Source: Polyrhizophydium stewartii (taxonomy: Eukaryota > Chytridiomycota > Chytridiomycetes > Rhizophydiales). Taken from it: 16,272 nucleotides of DNA. Made by a program: the position numbers and the translations under genes. The stretch covers positions 1-16,272 of the forward strand of contig JADGIZ010000312.1 of the NCBI GenBank assembly GCA_027604665.1, in the 5' to 3' direction. Positions 1 through 8,600 of this stretch are shown here, piece after piece (positions within the stretch are counted from its first letter, which is position 1; every line of letters begins with the position of its first letter). The notes below the pieces were generated by a model. The model was not told where the DNA came from, did no database searches, and was given only the letters and a program-made list of their open reading frames with translations.

Positions 1-456
1 GCGGTCGGTGGTGGGGCGGCCGTCGTCATCGACGTCGGGGGAGGCGGCACAAAAGTCTCCGAGCTGCCTGAGCCCCCGGCGTCGAGCTGCGCGGGCGGCA
101 CACGCGGGAGGTAGCCCGGCGGCAGCGCGAGCGTGCGCGAGTGCGGCCGGGCGGGCGAGAGTCAGCGGCGTGCGTGCGGGTGTGCGGGGGACAGGAGAGG
201 CGGCAGCGGCGTACCTCGGTCTGCGAGCCGCCCGAGGCGCCGTCGGCCCGCTTTTTCTGGAATCGCGCGAGCTGCGAGGCGCGAGGCGTCGCCGGCGGGC
301 GGTGGCCGGGCAGTGGGCGGACGTCAGCGCTGAGTCGTCCCGCGGCGTGCCACGTGCCGCGAGCGGGCGCGCGGCATGGTGCCCTGGTAGACGGACGGAC
401 GGGCGGGCGGGCACCTTGCTGCGGGCGTACGCCAGCTTGGCGTCCCGCTCAGACAT
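1..456 (-). CDS. Golgin-like coiled-coil protein, N-terminal three exons (runs off left edge)
   Basis: Proposed structure: complement(join(<1..86, 215..271, 415..456)). Exon 1 starts at an ATG (456-454) and gives MSERDAKLAYARSK. Exon 2 gives LARFQKKRADGASGGSQTE. Exon 3 starts LDAGGSGSSETF and continues into proline/threonine-rich sequence at the edge. All junctions are phase 0. Intron 414-272 is GTGCCC...CGCAG and intron 214-87 is GTACGC...CGCAG; both contain a CTGAC branch-point match, as do the paladin introns in this window. Across the first junction the product reads KLAYARSKLARFQKKR, the KLAxARxKLxxFQxK pattern at the N-terminus of GM130-type golgins and other coiled-coil tethers. In GM130 this basic segment binds the tether p115. 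Only 61 residues are visible, so family membership rests on this one motif; another coiled-coil protein is possible. No long ORF marks the gene. It lies downstream of, and in the same orientation as, the ankyrin gene at 874-2019. Confidence 0.6.
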   Translation of the reverse strand, partial: MSERDAKLAYARSKVPARPSVRLPGHHAARPLAARGTPRDDSALTSAHCPATARRRRLAPRSSRDSRKSGPTAPRAARRPRYAAAASPVPRTPARTPLTLARPAALAHARAAAGLPPACAARAARRRGLRQLGDFCAASPDVDDDGRPTTDR

Positions 457-873
457 CGGAGGCGGCTGTGGTCCAAAATACGGCGAAAGGAGCAACCTGC
501 GCTCATCTCGCAACAAAAGCTCCGATGCCAACCCGTCTGTGCCGCGGCCGCGCATGGCGTGGAATGCCCTCGCAGTCGAGAGGAATGCCCAATACTGCCT
601 TGGACGTACGCATTCCACTGAGGATGGAACGCCAGACTCGAGACACACATTCTGTTGCCATGCAATGCTCGGATCGGCGCCAGATGCTGTCGGCACGGCG
701 CATCGCCGCTCTGCTGCCGCCGTTGGCCCTGCTGCGCCGGCACTCGTGTGTCGCGGCGACGCACGCAGCCATCGGCAAGATGCAGCGTTCATTCGGCACA
801 CGGCGTGCATCTGGATCTGGCGAGCAGCGCGCAGCAAGCCGGATGGATCGAATGCGGGCCCATCAAGTGAAGA
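457..873. other. Intergenic region between ankyrin gene and golgin-like gene
   Basis: This 417-nt gap holds the 3' flank of the minus-strand ankyrin gene and the presumed promoter and 5' UTR of the golgin-like gene. A TATTTTGG element (minus strand, about 474-481) lies roughly 20 nt upstream of the golgin-like ATG, a weak TATA-like match. Long open frames exist here on both strands, but they look like GC-rich shadows with no recognisable domain. I see no AATAAA in the ankyrin gene's 3' flank. Confidence 0.4.
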
Positions 874-2019
874 TCACTTTGGCCCAATCTCAATCCCATG
901 CTGCGACGCCCACTCCAGGAAGATCGCCGCGCACCGCGGATTGGTCTTGCAATCGTGAGACAAGTGATACGCGGCCGACAAGTCCCACTGGACATCAGGA
1001 AACGTCTCGAGCAGCCAGCTCGCCACATCAACCTTGTCCCCGATTGCTGCGTTCTTCAGGGCTTGAGTTGTCGGCACGAGCTCAAACTCGCCATGCAGCC
1101 ACTCGAGCATCGCAACGCTGTTGTTGGCTGCCTCGTCCATGGCGTCGGAGGTGAACAGCTCGTCGCCGCCCTCGGAGCACAGGAACTGCATCAACGAAAC
1201 ACTCCTGGTTTTGGCAGCGTTGTCGACGGCTTTCTTGGTAACACGCATCCAGCCACGTTCGACGATGTTTCGTATCCAGGCATCAGGTTGACTGCCAAGG
1301 ATGGAAACGTCAAGCTCGTCGGGACTGCATCGCTCAGAGCGGTTGGCGAGAAGCCATTCGATGCAATCAACGTGGCCATTGTGGATGGCTGCAGACACCA
1401 CGAGTTGATCCCAAGAGCCGTCGGGCATGCGCTCGTGCAGGAACTGGATCACTGAGAGTTGGCCGTGTGCTGCTGCCACAATCGCAATTCCTTTGTTTAG
1501 CTCGACCGTGCGCCGCTCGTCGATCAGCTCACGCAGGAGCCAAAGACCGCCAGCGGCAGCGGCATTCATAGCCAGCACGATATCCATACACGACCGGTCG
1601 ACCAGGTCGCTCCATTCGTGGGCGATGGCAGACATGGTGAGTCCGGACACCAAGCTGCTTGTGTCGAAGCCAGAGACCCGAGCATGCATGCTGCGAGTGC
1701 GGATGAGGCGGGGCAATTCGTTGGTGAGGCCCCTTGGCGGGAGCAGCCGGAGGTCCCCCTGCCAGTCCGTCGCAAAGGCGTCCTTCCAAGCCTGCTGCTG
1801 CTCCTCGCGGCTGGCTGCCTCGAGCTGGTCGGGCGTCATGGTGCCGACGGCCAGCTTGGTCAGGGGTCCCGACGCCTCAATGATCATGAGGCGCAGCTCG
1901 GCAGACAGCCGGTCCCAGTGCGACGCCCCGGCGGGCAGCGGCGGCGCGGGAGGGTCCTGCTGCAGCTCGGCGATGCGCTGCTCCTCGACTCGGTTCTGGG
2001 TGCTCGCGAGCCCCTCCAT
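874..2019 (-). CDS. F-box-like/ankyrin repeat protein (381 aa)
   Basis: Single-exon gene. The frame stays open upstream to 2484, but its first codon there is GTG. The ATG at 2019 has A at -3 and G at +4 and precedes the conserved part; an ATG at 2058 is an alternative start adding 13 residues. Residues 34-50 (HWDRLSAELRLMIIEAS) resemble a short F-box: Trp/Leu-rich, 'L.AEL..MI'. Next come a DWQGDLRLLP segment (85-94) and a run of degenerate ankyrin repeats from about 150 to 372. Their helices have the 'AAAHGQLSVIQFLHERMPDGSW', 'AIHNGHVDCIEWLL' and 'DKVDVASWLLETFPDVQW' style. Such repeats bind proteins, and with an F-box the product would be a substrate receptor of an SCF ubiquitin ligase; that role is inferred. 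From memory, similar proteins form a large family in Rhizophydiales chytrids. The stop is TGA at 876-874. No signal peptide or membrane segment is visible. Confidence 0.8.
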   Translation of the reverse strand: MEGLASTQNRVEEQRIAELQQDPPAPPLPAGASHWDRLSAELRLMIIEASGPLTKLAVGTMTPDQLEAASREEQQQAWKDAFATDWQGDLRLLPPRGLTNELPRLIRTRSMHARVSGFDTSSLVSGLTMSAIAHEWSDLVDRSCMDIVLAMNAAAAGGLWLLRELIDERRTVELNKGIAIVAAAHGQLSVIQFLHERMPDGSWDQLVVSAAIHNGHVDCIEWLLANRSERCSPDELDVSILGSQPDAWIRNIVERGWMRVTKKAVDNAAKTRSVSLMQFLCSEGGDELFTSDAMDEAANNSVAMLEWLHGEFELVPTTQALKNAAIGDKVDVASWLLETFPDVQWDLSAAYHLSHDCKTNPRCAAIFLEWASQHGIEIGPK

Positions 2020-3119
2020 TCTGACAACCACTTGGACACCTCTCGCCCTTCTCGGCATCGTTGGTCGAAGGCAGGGCAAGCACGGCAGAGCACCTGCCCG
2101 GCCACCTCGCCCCATACGGCCCGTGCTCGCCCCTCCCCAGACCGCCAGCCGTGCATGGCCGCCACTCCTCAAACTCGCCCGCGCACCCGCTGCCTCGGAC
2201 ACACACGCCCGCACGAGGGATCTGCCCGCCCGTGCCGCAATCGCCCCATCGACCCTGTCGCCGTCCATCGCATCGCAGCCCACGGCCGCCATCCAGCCGC
2301 CGTCCGCCGTGCGCTCGCGCTCGCCCAGCGGCCACTCGAGCTCGGGCGGCAGCGAGATCATCAAGCAGTTTGCCTCGAAGCTCGGGCTTGACGTTCGTCC
2401 GCCAACACACACCGCGGGAGCCCCGCGGCCCGTTGCGCGCTGGCTCGAGGCCCGCCGCGCAAGTGCCGCAGCCGAGTGATGCACTCGGGCTCAGATCTCT
2501 CAGCGCAGGGATGCAGCAACGCTCCTTGAGTGCTCTGACCCACGTCGCAAGTCCGTCGTGCAGATGCTCCGTCGTCCGAATGAAGCCAAATCATGTCCCT
2601 GGCGAGGCAGATCCCGTGTTGCCGCGCTGTTGCCATGCGGCAGAAGGCCGTTGGGGTCGCGCTGAGCGCTCTGCCGCCGCACATGAGCTGCGCAGGCTTC
2701 TATGGGCAGCCTAGTGAGACCCTGAGCAGCACCAGCGCATGCGGATGGTCCCGAGCATCTCTGGACAGCTCCGCGCGACGGTCTCGACCACCACAAGGCA
2801 AAAATCGGGTCCGAGTGTCGGAGTCGGCGGCAAGGTGTTTGTTTGCAGGCGTGCTTTCGGCGGAGGGATGGGCGAGCGGTCAAGCGCCGCTGTGAAGCGC
2901 GAGTGGTCGCAAGATCCATTCCCTTGACAGATGCTTGGTGCGACCAAAGATGCGTCTGCGGTTCACACGTGTGGCAGTCGGGGCCGTTGAAACAGCGGCG
3001 GTTGACCAGGAACCCTGACCTCCCGATTTTTCTTGTGTGCCTTGGGGCAGCTCGACGGCGCTCGAAAGTCTGATGGTCGTCACTGCGAAGGCTGCCGCCA
3101 TACTCGCGCCCCGATGGCA
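2020..3119. other. Intergenic region upstream of the ankyrin gene
   Basis: About 1.1 kb with no gene I can support. It must contain the promoter and 5' UTR of the minus-strand ankyrin gene. From 2060 to 2480 it is very GC-rich and open on both strands. In one plus-strand frame, 2228-2479 reads like ordinary protein (Ser/Pro-rich, then SEIIKQFASKLGLDVRPP), but it has no ATG, no clear splice partner and stops at 2479. From 2480 to 3119 I see only short, unrelated frames. Gene remnants here are possible but unproven. Confidence 0.4.
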
Positions 3120-3560
3120 GTTTCTTTTGCGCGCGATTCCTGGATTCTGTTTGACTCGTTCGTTCTTTTCAGCCGCCAGTGCCCGATCTGCCGCACGCCG
3201 CTCGGCGCGTTCTCGCCGGTCGGCCATCTCATCACCGCTTGCACGGACCCGCGCATCCAGGCGTATCGCGACACGATTGGCTTCTCTCGCGAGTTCTTTG
3301 TTCTTCTTTGGCAACACGCACACGAGGTGGCCGGACTCCTGCCGGCTCCCGATGTCAACTCTCTCGATCTGTCGATTCTCGTTCTTGGCGGAACACTCTG
3401 TGGCGGGGCAACTTTGGGCAACGACTGGTTGGCCGGTTTCTCGCAGATGGGCACTGTGGTGGCGCCACCCGCTGGGCGGGTTGTGCACTTTCTGCAGCGC
3501 ACCATGTGGTCGTACTCCTCTTCCCTTTGGGCGTACCACCGCAACGCTGCTGGTCAGTAA
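3120..3560 (+). pseudogene. Probable 3' remnant of a non-LTR retrotransposon (RT C-terminal zinc knuckle)
   Basis: An open frame ending in TAA at 3558-3560 has clear protein character from about 3175: RQCPICRTPLGAF, then HLITACTDPRIQAYRDTIGF, then a hydrophobic tail ending in LWAYHRNAAGQ. The Cys/His spacing is C-x2-C-x11-H-x4-C (Cys codons at 3180, 3189 and 3240; His at 3225), followed by an Arg a few residues on. That spacing matches the zinc knuckle near the C-terminus of LINE-type reverse transcriptases (zf-RVT). No RT catalytic motifs lie upstream, as expected for a 5'-truncated copy. An ATTAAA at 3598-3603, 38 nt after the stop, could be its polyadenylation signal. I see no A-tail or target-site duplication. 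The TTCTTTTCAG at 3165-3174 could instead be a splice acceptor, making this the last exon of a host zinc-binding gene. The left boundary is uncertain. Confidence 0.4.
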
Positions 3561-3659
3561 CCACCTGCGCTCTCGCAGACCAGCAGCGCATGATCCCATT
3601 AAATACGACTTTTCATCCTTCAGCACTCGGTGGTTGGTGCAATCAACAACAATACAAAT

Positions 3660-5630
3660 TCATTGCTCATAGGAGCCGCTTGAGCCGGTCTGCTCGCTCC
3701 GGACAATGTCAAGCAGGCGCTGTGGCACGGCTCCGCGAAGCGTCTCCAACTTGGGAACGCATCGAGGGTGCCGAATCATGTGCATCAACAAGCATTCGTT
3801 TCCGAGCCGAGCCGCAATCTTGATGCTCGTGTGCGTGATTTCGAAGCGGCCGTCGTCGAGCAGAAGCCAGATGACGTCCACATGCTGCTCCTCGAGCGCG
3901 ATCTGCATCGCCGACCGCCCGCGCTTGTCGCGGCTGTCGACGCGCACGCGGTCGCACTGCAGCAGGCGACGCACAATTGGGACCGAGCCCGAGCAGCACG
4001 CGGCAAGCAGCGCCGTCCATCCCATCGACCAGCTGGTGCCGGACAAAGCCTCGACATGAATGTCCGGGAGCTCGAGCAGGAGATCGACTAAGGCAACGTT
4101 CCGCGCAAAGCAGGCGGCAATCAGGGGCGTGATGCCCTTGGCGTCGGGCTGGTTGATGCTGGCACCAAGTGCGAGCAGGACGCGCGCCACTTCGGTCGAG
4201 GCCGCCGACGCAACCGCGTGCAGCGGCGAGTATCCCTCGATCGTCATAGCCGGATGCTTGGACAGCAGCAACAGTGTCTGGATGCGGCCCTTGCGCGCCG
4301 CCGCGAGCCATGGATTGTCGCGGCCGTAGTCGAGGTCGATGCATGTCTTGGCGTTGGGGTTCGCGCGGGGATGCTGGAGCAAGGCTGCAACGACGCTGCG
4401 GAAGCCAAAGTACGAAGCGATAAACAGCGGCGAGCTGTCAAACGGCCCGCGCTGGTCGACGTCGACCAGCGGCGACCTCAGAAGCTCTTTGACGACAGCC
4501 GTCGAGCCGTTGAAGCACGCCACATAAAGCACTGGCCACCACGCCTCGTCGCGGGAATTAGGGTCTGCGCCTGATGCCAGCAGCTCGCGCACCGAGTCGG
4601 CGTCGCCATTGTGCACCGCATTAACCAAGAGCTCACTGAGATGCTGGTCGTGCTGGACTGGGAGTGCGACAGGCCCTGCACTGCTGGACGCTGAGCCTTG
4701 GTCGGTTGCCTTGCTCTCCAAAGCCATCGACGCCATCAAAGACGTGATTTCGTCCAAGTCGGCGAGCCGCCTGACCTGCGCGGCATCCTCGGCCGATCCG
4801 AGCGGTGCAGGATCCGACTGAATGCTTGGCTCGCTGCCCATGATGGCATCTTCGATGCCCAGCGCGGCGGCGAGGCGCTTGACGTGTCTGAGCATGTAGA
4901 AGCGCTCGACGGGCATACGGGGGTTGGGCACGCGCCAGACGTGCTCGACAGAGTGGATGTCGTTTGTGGGAAGGGCCTCGGACGGCAGGGACGCAACGAG
5001 CTGCGCTTTGGCCATGAGCGCCGGGAACCGCAGCCTGGCGTGGTGGTCCGAGACGGCGACGACGTCCAAGCAGACCTTGCACAGCCGAGCACCAAAGCTG
5101 ACGAACGGCGTCGAGCGCGGCGACCCGCAGCGGAAGCATGCGAGGCGGGCTTCGAGGTGAAAGCGCCGGCGCAGAGCCGCGGCCGCGCGCAGCTGCTCGG
5201 TGGGGCCGCTGGCCAGGCCCGTGACGGCCGCAATGTCGATGCCGTCGACCTCGGCTGTTGGCAGGGCAGACGCTGCGCCTGCCAGGCCCTCTTGCACCCT
5301 GGTTGCAGCCGAAGCGGCCGAGGCGGCCGAGGCGGCGGCGATGGCCGAGGGCGTCAGCGGCTGACCCTGCTCGAGGTCCGCGAGGGCCTCGTTGATCATG
5401 GTCACGAAGCTGCGGCGGCCAGGGGAGAAGGTCTTGCGGGCCGAGAGGAGGGCCGCCTCGGCGAGCCGCCACACGGCGCCGTTGCCGATGAGCAGGCGGC
5501 GCAGCACGCTCGACGTGCGCTCGACCTCCAGGAGCACCATGGGCTCGTCCTGCGCGAGCTGGCAGACGACCTTGAGCAGGATCTCGCGCGGCATGCCGAG
5601 CAGCGTCAGCGTGTCCGAGGTCTCGGGCAT
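3660..5630 (-). CDS. F-box and ankyrin repeat protein with CxxC pairs (656 aa)
   Basis: Single-exon gene, true ATG at 5630-5628, TGA at 3662-3660. Residues 8-56 form an F-box (LTLLGMPREILLKVVCQL ... VWRLAEAAL), which would dock onto Skp1 in an SCF ubiquitin ligase. Residues 95-110 are an Ala/Ser run. Residues 165-187 carry two pairs, C165-x2-C168 and C184-x2-C187, which could bind one zinc ion. Residues 332-620 hold about eight ankyrin repeats, several near consensus: LVNAVHNGDADSVRELLASG, SPLFIASYFGFRSVVAALL, SPLHAVASAASTEVARVLL, TPLIAACFARNVALVDLLL and TALLAACCSGSVPIVRRLL. Its layout (F-box, Cys pairs, spacer, C-terminal ankyrins) differs from the smaller ankyrin protein at 874-2019, so the two are not a recent duplicate. 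The likely role, recruiting a substrate through the ankyrin face for ubiquitylation, is inferred. Its start lies 35 bp from that of the divergent paladin-like gene. Confidence 0.85.
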   Translation of the reverse strand: MPETSDTLTLLGMPREILLKVVCQLAQDEPMVLLEVERTSSVLRRLLIGNGAVWRLAEAALLSARKTFSPGRRSFVTMINEALADLEQGQPLTPSAIAAASAASAASAATRVQEGLAGAASALPTAEVDGIDIAAVTGLASGPTEQLRAAAALRRRFHLEARLACFRCGSPRSTPFVSFGARLCKVCLDVVAVSDHHARLRFPALMAKAQLVASLPSEALPTNDIHSVEHVWRVPNPRMPVERFYMLRHVKRLAAALGIEDAIMGSEPSIQSDPAPLGSAEDAAQVRRLADLDEITSLMASMALESKATDQGSASSSAGPVALPVQHDQHLSELLVNAVHNGDADSVRELLASGADPNSRDEAWWPVLYVACFNGSTAVVKELLRSPLVDVDQRGPFDSSPLFIASYFGFRSVVAALLQHPRANPNAKTCIDLDYGRDNPWLAAARKGRIQTLLLLSKHPAMTIEGYSPLHAVASAASTEVARVLLALGASINQPDAKGITPLIAACFARNVALVDLLLELPDIHVEALSGTSWSMGWTALLAACCSGSVPIVRRLLQCDRVRVDSRDKRGRSAMQIALEEQHVDVIWLLLDDGRFEITHTSIKIAARLGNECLLMHMIRHPRCVPKLETLRGAVPQRLLDIVRSEQTGSSGSYEQ

Positions 5631-5665
5631 GGCGGATGTGAGGTTTGCGGAATTGGCGCAAAGTC
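5631..5665. promoter_or_regulatory. 35-bp divergent intergenic region
   Basis: This is all that separates the ATG of the minus-strand F-box/ankyrin gene (5630) from the ATG of the plus-strand paladin-like gene (5666). An in-frame TGA at 5639-5641 precedes the paladin-like ATG, so that protein cannot extend upstream in this exon. The segment contains ATTGGCGCAAAG, loosely like an E2F-type GGCGCAAA core; this match is weak. The promoters must overlap each gene's 5' coding sequence, or one start is misplaced. Confidence 0.35.
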
Positions 5666-8600
5666 ATGAGCGATGATGAGAGCCCTGGCCGGCCGCCGGG
5701 TGCCGTGGCCATCGGCAGGAGCGGCGAGTCGAGCGGCAGCACCAGCAGCGTCGCCACGACGGGCAGCCTACCGCCGGCCCCGTTCGCATCGAACCCGCTG
5801 CACCACCCGCACCAGCACCACCACCATCCCCACCACCATCTGCTGCACAGCCAGTCGGGCCACCACCACCGTCACAGCACCTCGAGCCGCCGGTCGTCGT
5901 CGGATGCCACGAGCGACTCGCTGCTGCAGGCCGCGCTCTTTGGCCGCAGCCCGCTGTCCTCGAGCGCCGCGCACGGTGGGCACGGCCAGGCGTCGCACAG
6001 CGACACGGACGCCCGCGCAGGGGCTCGGCCTCGCGCGTCGTTCGAGTCGGCGGGCCTGTCGTCGTCCATGGCGCTGCTCGGCCGCCGGGGGCGGCGTGGC
6101 AGCGCGAGCTCGCGTGACGTGGTCGGCGGCTCCGATGCCATGCCCGTGGCCGGCGCAGGGCAGTCGCCATCGCCGCCGTCCCTGGCGCGCAGCGCGCCCG
6201 GCGGCAGCATCTTGGACATGGTCGGCATGCATGGCCGCCACAGTCACGGCCTGCCGCTGGCGCACGCCCAAGGACAGCACCAGTACACCTCGGGCTCGCC
6301 GCTCAACCCAGTCACGGGCACGGCCGCCTCGCTCAACGACAGCGGCCACCTGTCGCCGCGCCGGCGCGTGGCGGCCAGCCGCTCGACCATGTTCAAGTCG
6401 CCCAAGGATCTGCTCATGTCGGTCCAGAACGTCGTCAAGACTCGCACGGGCACGGTGCTTGCTCGCCAGATCATCCTCAAGTCGGATCACTTTGACACGG
6501 GCCTGCACTCGCGCCTCGACTTCCACCTCCAGGGCGCCCCAAACTTCCGCATGGCCGATCTGAGCGTCTTTGGCGTTGCGCAGCCCACGATCCCGGGCAT
6601 CGCCACCGTCCTGACTCTGCTCGGGTGCCATCCGGCCGGCACCCCGCTGCGCACGACCGTGTGGTTCTCGGCCCGCGAGGAGCCCATGATCTACCTCAAC
6701 CGCCGGCCGTTTGTCATCCGCGACGCAAGCAGGCCCACAAAGAACATCAAGACATACCACGGCATCAGCGCTGCGCGACTCGAGCAGGTCGAAGCACGCC
6801 TCAAGGAGGACATTGAGCGAGAGGAAGCGCGCTGGGGCGGGCTAGTGCTGGTGCACGAGGAAGGCGGTGAGCTGGCAATCACCCCGAGCGTGCCTCTGCG
6901 CTTGTCTGTCTTTGATCTCACTCGCGGCTCTGGGCAGCCCAAGGCACCGTGTTCCCGTCCTGGATGGCCATCGAGAGCCTGCAGACGCCTCGCGAGGTCT
7001 TTGACGAGCTGATGCGCGACGGCTTCCGCGTGCAATATGTCCGCATCCCGATCAGCCCCGAACAAGCGCCTGAGGACCGGTACATCGACGACTACGTGCA
7101 CGTAATCCGGAACACGACCCTCGACGACCCGCTGGTGTTCAACTGCGGCATGGGCGTTGGCCGCAGTGAGTCGAGTGCCGAGCAGATCGAGAGTCTGGTT
7201 TGGTTGCATGAAAAGGGAAGCTCACATTCGCCTGCGCTGCGGATCCGCGCTTCAAGCAACGTTTGCCATGGTGCTTGCGATGCTCGTGCGCCGCGGACAG
7301 ACCATCACGTCCACAAGCGTCGATCCGTTTGTCGATGCGGTCGACCCGCAGCAAGTGGGCCTCCCTAACCGGTCACCCACCGAGATCCTGATCTCCGAGG
7401 GAATCGAAGCGCACAACCGTGCCGTGCTACGCCTGATCTCGATTGTCGACAAGGGTGCGCCACTGCCCCAACGGATGAATGCGAATCCCGAGACTCGACT
7501 GACAGGCCTACGCGTTTGTTGACTCGCCGCGCAGTCCTGTCGGCCTCGCGCACGGACCGGTCTGCGATCGACTGGGCACTCGCGCACAGCCCGCTCATCG
7601 ACGACCTCAAGAACGCCATCCTTGGAAACTACCAGTGCGTGCAGCAGCTCATGTCGGTTCTCGCTGACGGGCACGAGGCCAAGCGCGCGCTCGACCAGGC
7701 CATCAACCGCTGCGACGTGCTGGCGAACCTGCGCGAGAACATCCTCACGTTCCGCCTGCAGTACTCGACGACGACCGAGTCGCAGTTCCTCAAGAAGGCG
7801 TTTGGGTGCTTGGAGAGGTATTTTCTGCTCCTGGCCTTCTGCTCGTATGTGCACGAGCAGCAGACGAGCCACTTTGGCGTGCGCTTTAGCGAGTGGATCA
7901 AGTCCCGGCCGGGTGCGTTGCCTTTGCGCGCCAGGATGGCGCTGGTGGTGGCGGATCAAGTTTGTCACGGCGCTGACGTGAGTCGTGATGCGCGGATGCA
8001 GAGATCTGGAACATGCTGGGCAATCTGCGCGTAGACTCGACGTCGCTGGCGCTCTTCAGGCCCATCGACGATCTCAGCGTTTTCTCGCAGGAGACGCACC
8101 AGCCCGGCTCGCTCATTGGCTGGGGACCCAACAAGAAGCCACCCTTGCGCGAGCTCGACAAGCATGTCATCAAGGTGGGCATATGCCTCTGTTGCATCTC
8201 GCCTCGTCGGATTGCCAGAATTTGACCACTGACAATACCAATTGCCACCGAATCTGGCGGCGTACAGTCCCGCAAGGGCGTGGTGCTGTCGGCGCACACA
8301 ATCCTCAAGGAAGACTTTTGGCAGAAGCAGGACGCCAGCAACTCTGCGATGCAAGGCGCAGCCAACTTCCGCAAGATCCCCGGCCAGCCTCTGTACGGCG
8401 TCGCGCAGCCAACGAGCCGCGGCATCCAGACGGTGCTGTCATTTATCAAGCGGCCCGTGACCAAGGTGCTGTGGATCAACCTGCGCGAGGAGCCGCTCGT
8501 GTACATCAACGGCGTGCCATACGTGCTGCGAGACCAATACCTCACGCTGCGCAACATCAAGTCGTACTCGGGCATCACCAGCAGCCGGCTCGAGGGCATC

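Noticed and set aside
8..1154. Two long plus-strand open frames (316 and 337 codons)
   Set aside because: They start at non-ATG or chance codons, are Arg/Ala/Pro-rich with no domain, and overlap antisense to the golgin-like exons and the ankyrin gene.
2020..2484. N-terminal extension of the 381-aa ankyrin protein to 536 aa
   Set aside because: The extra 155 codons begin with GTG and are low-complexity Gly/Arg/Ala sequence; the ATG at 2019 is in good context next to the conserved region.
4633..5757. 374-codon minus-strand frame and 323-codon plus-strand frame over the F-box gene
   Set aside because: Both are shadows of the 656-codon F-box/ankyrin gene, Arg/Pro/Ala-rich and without motifs.
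6890..6937. A 48-nt first intron (donor GTGCCT at 6890) for the paladin-like gene
   Set aside because: It puts exon 2 out of frame. The GTGAGC donor at 6867 joins in phase and gives VHEEGAQGTVFPSW, matching the other repeats.
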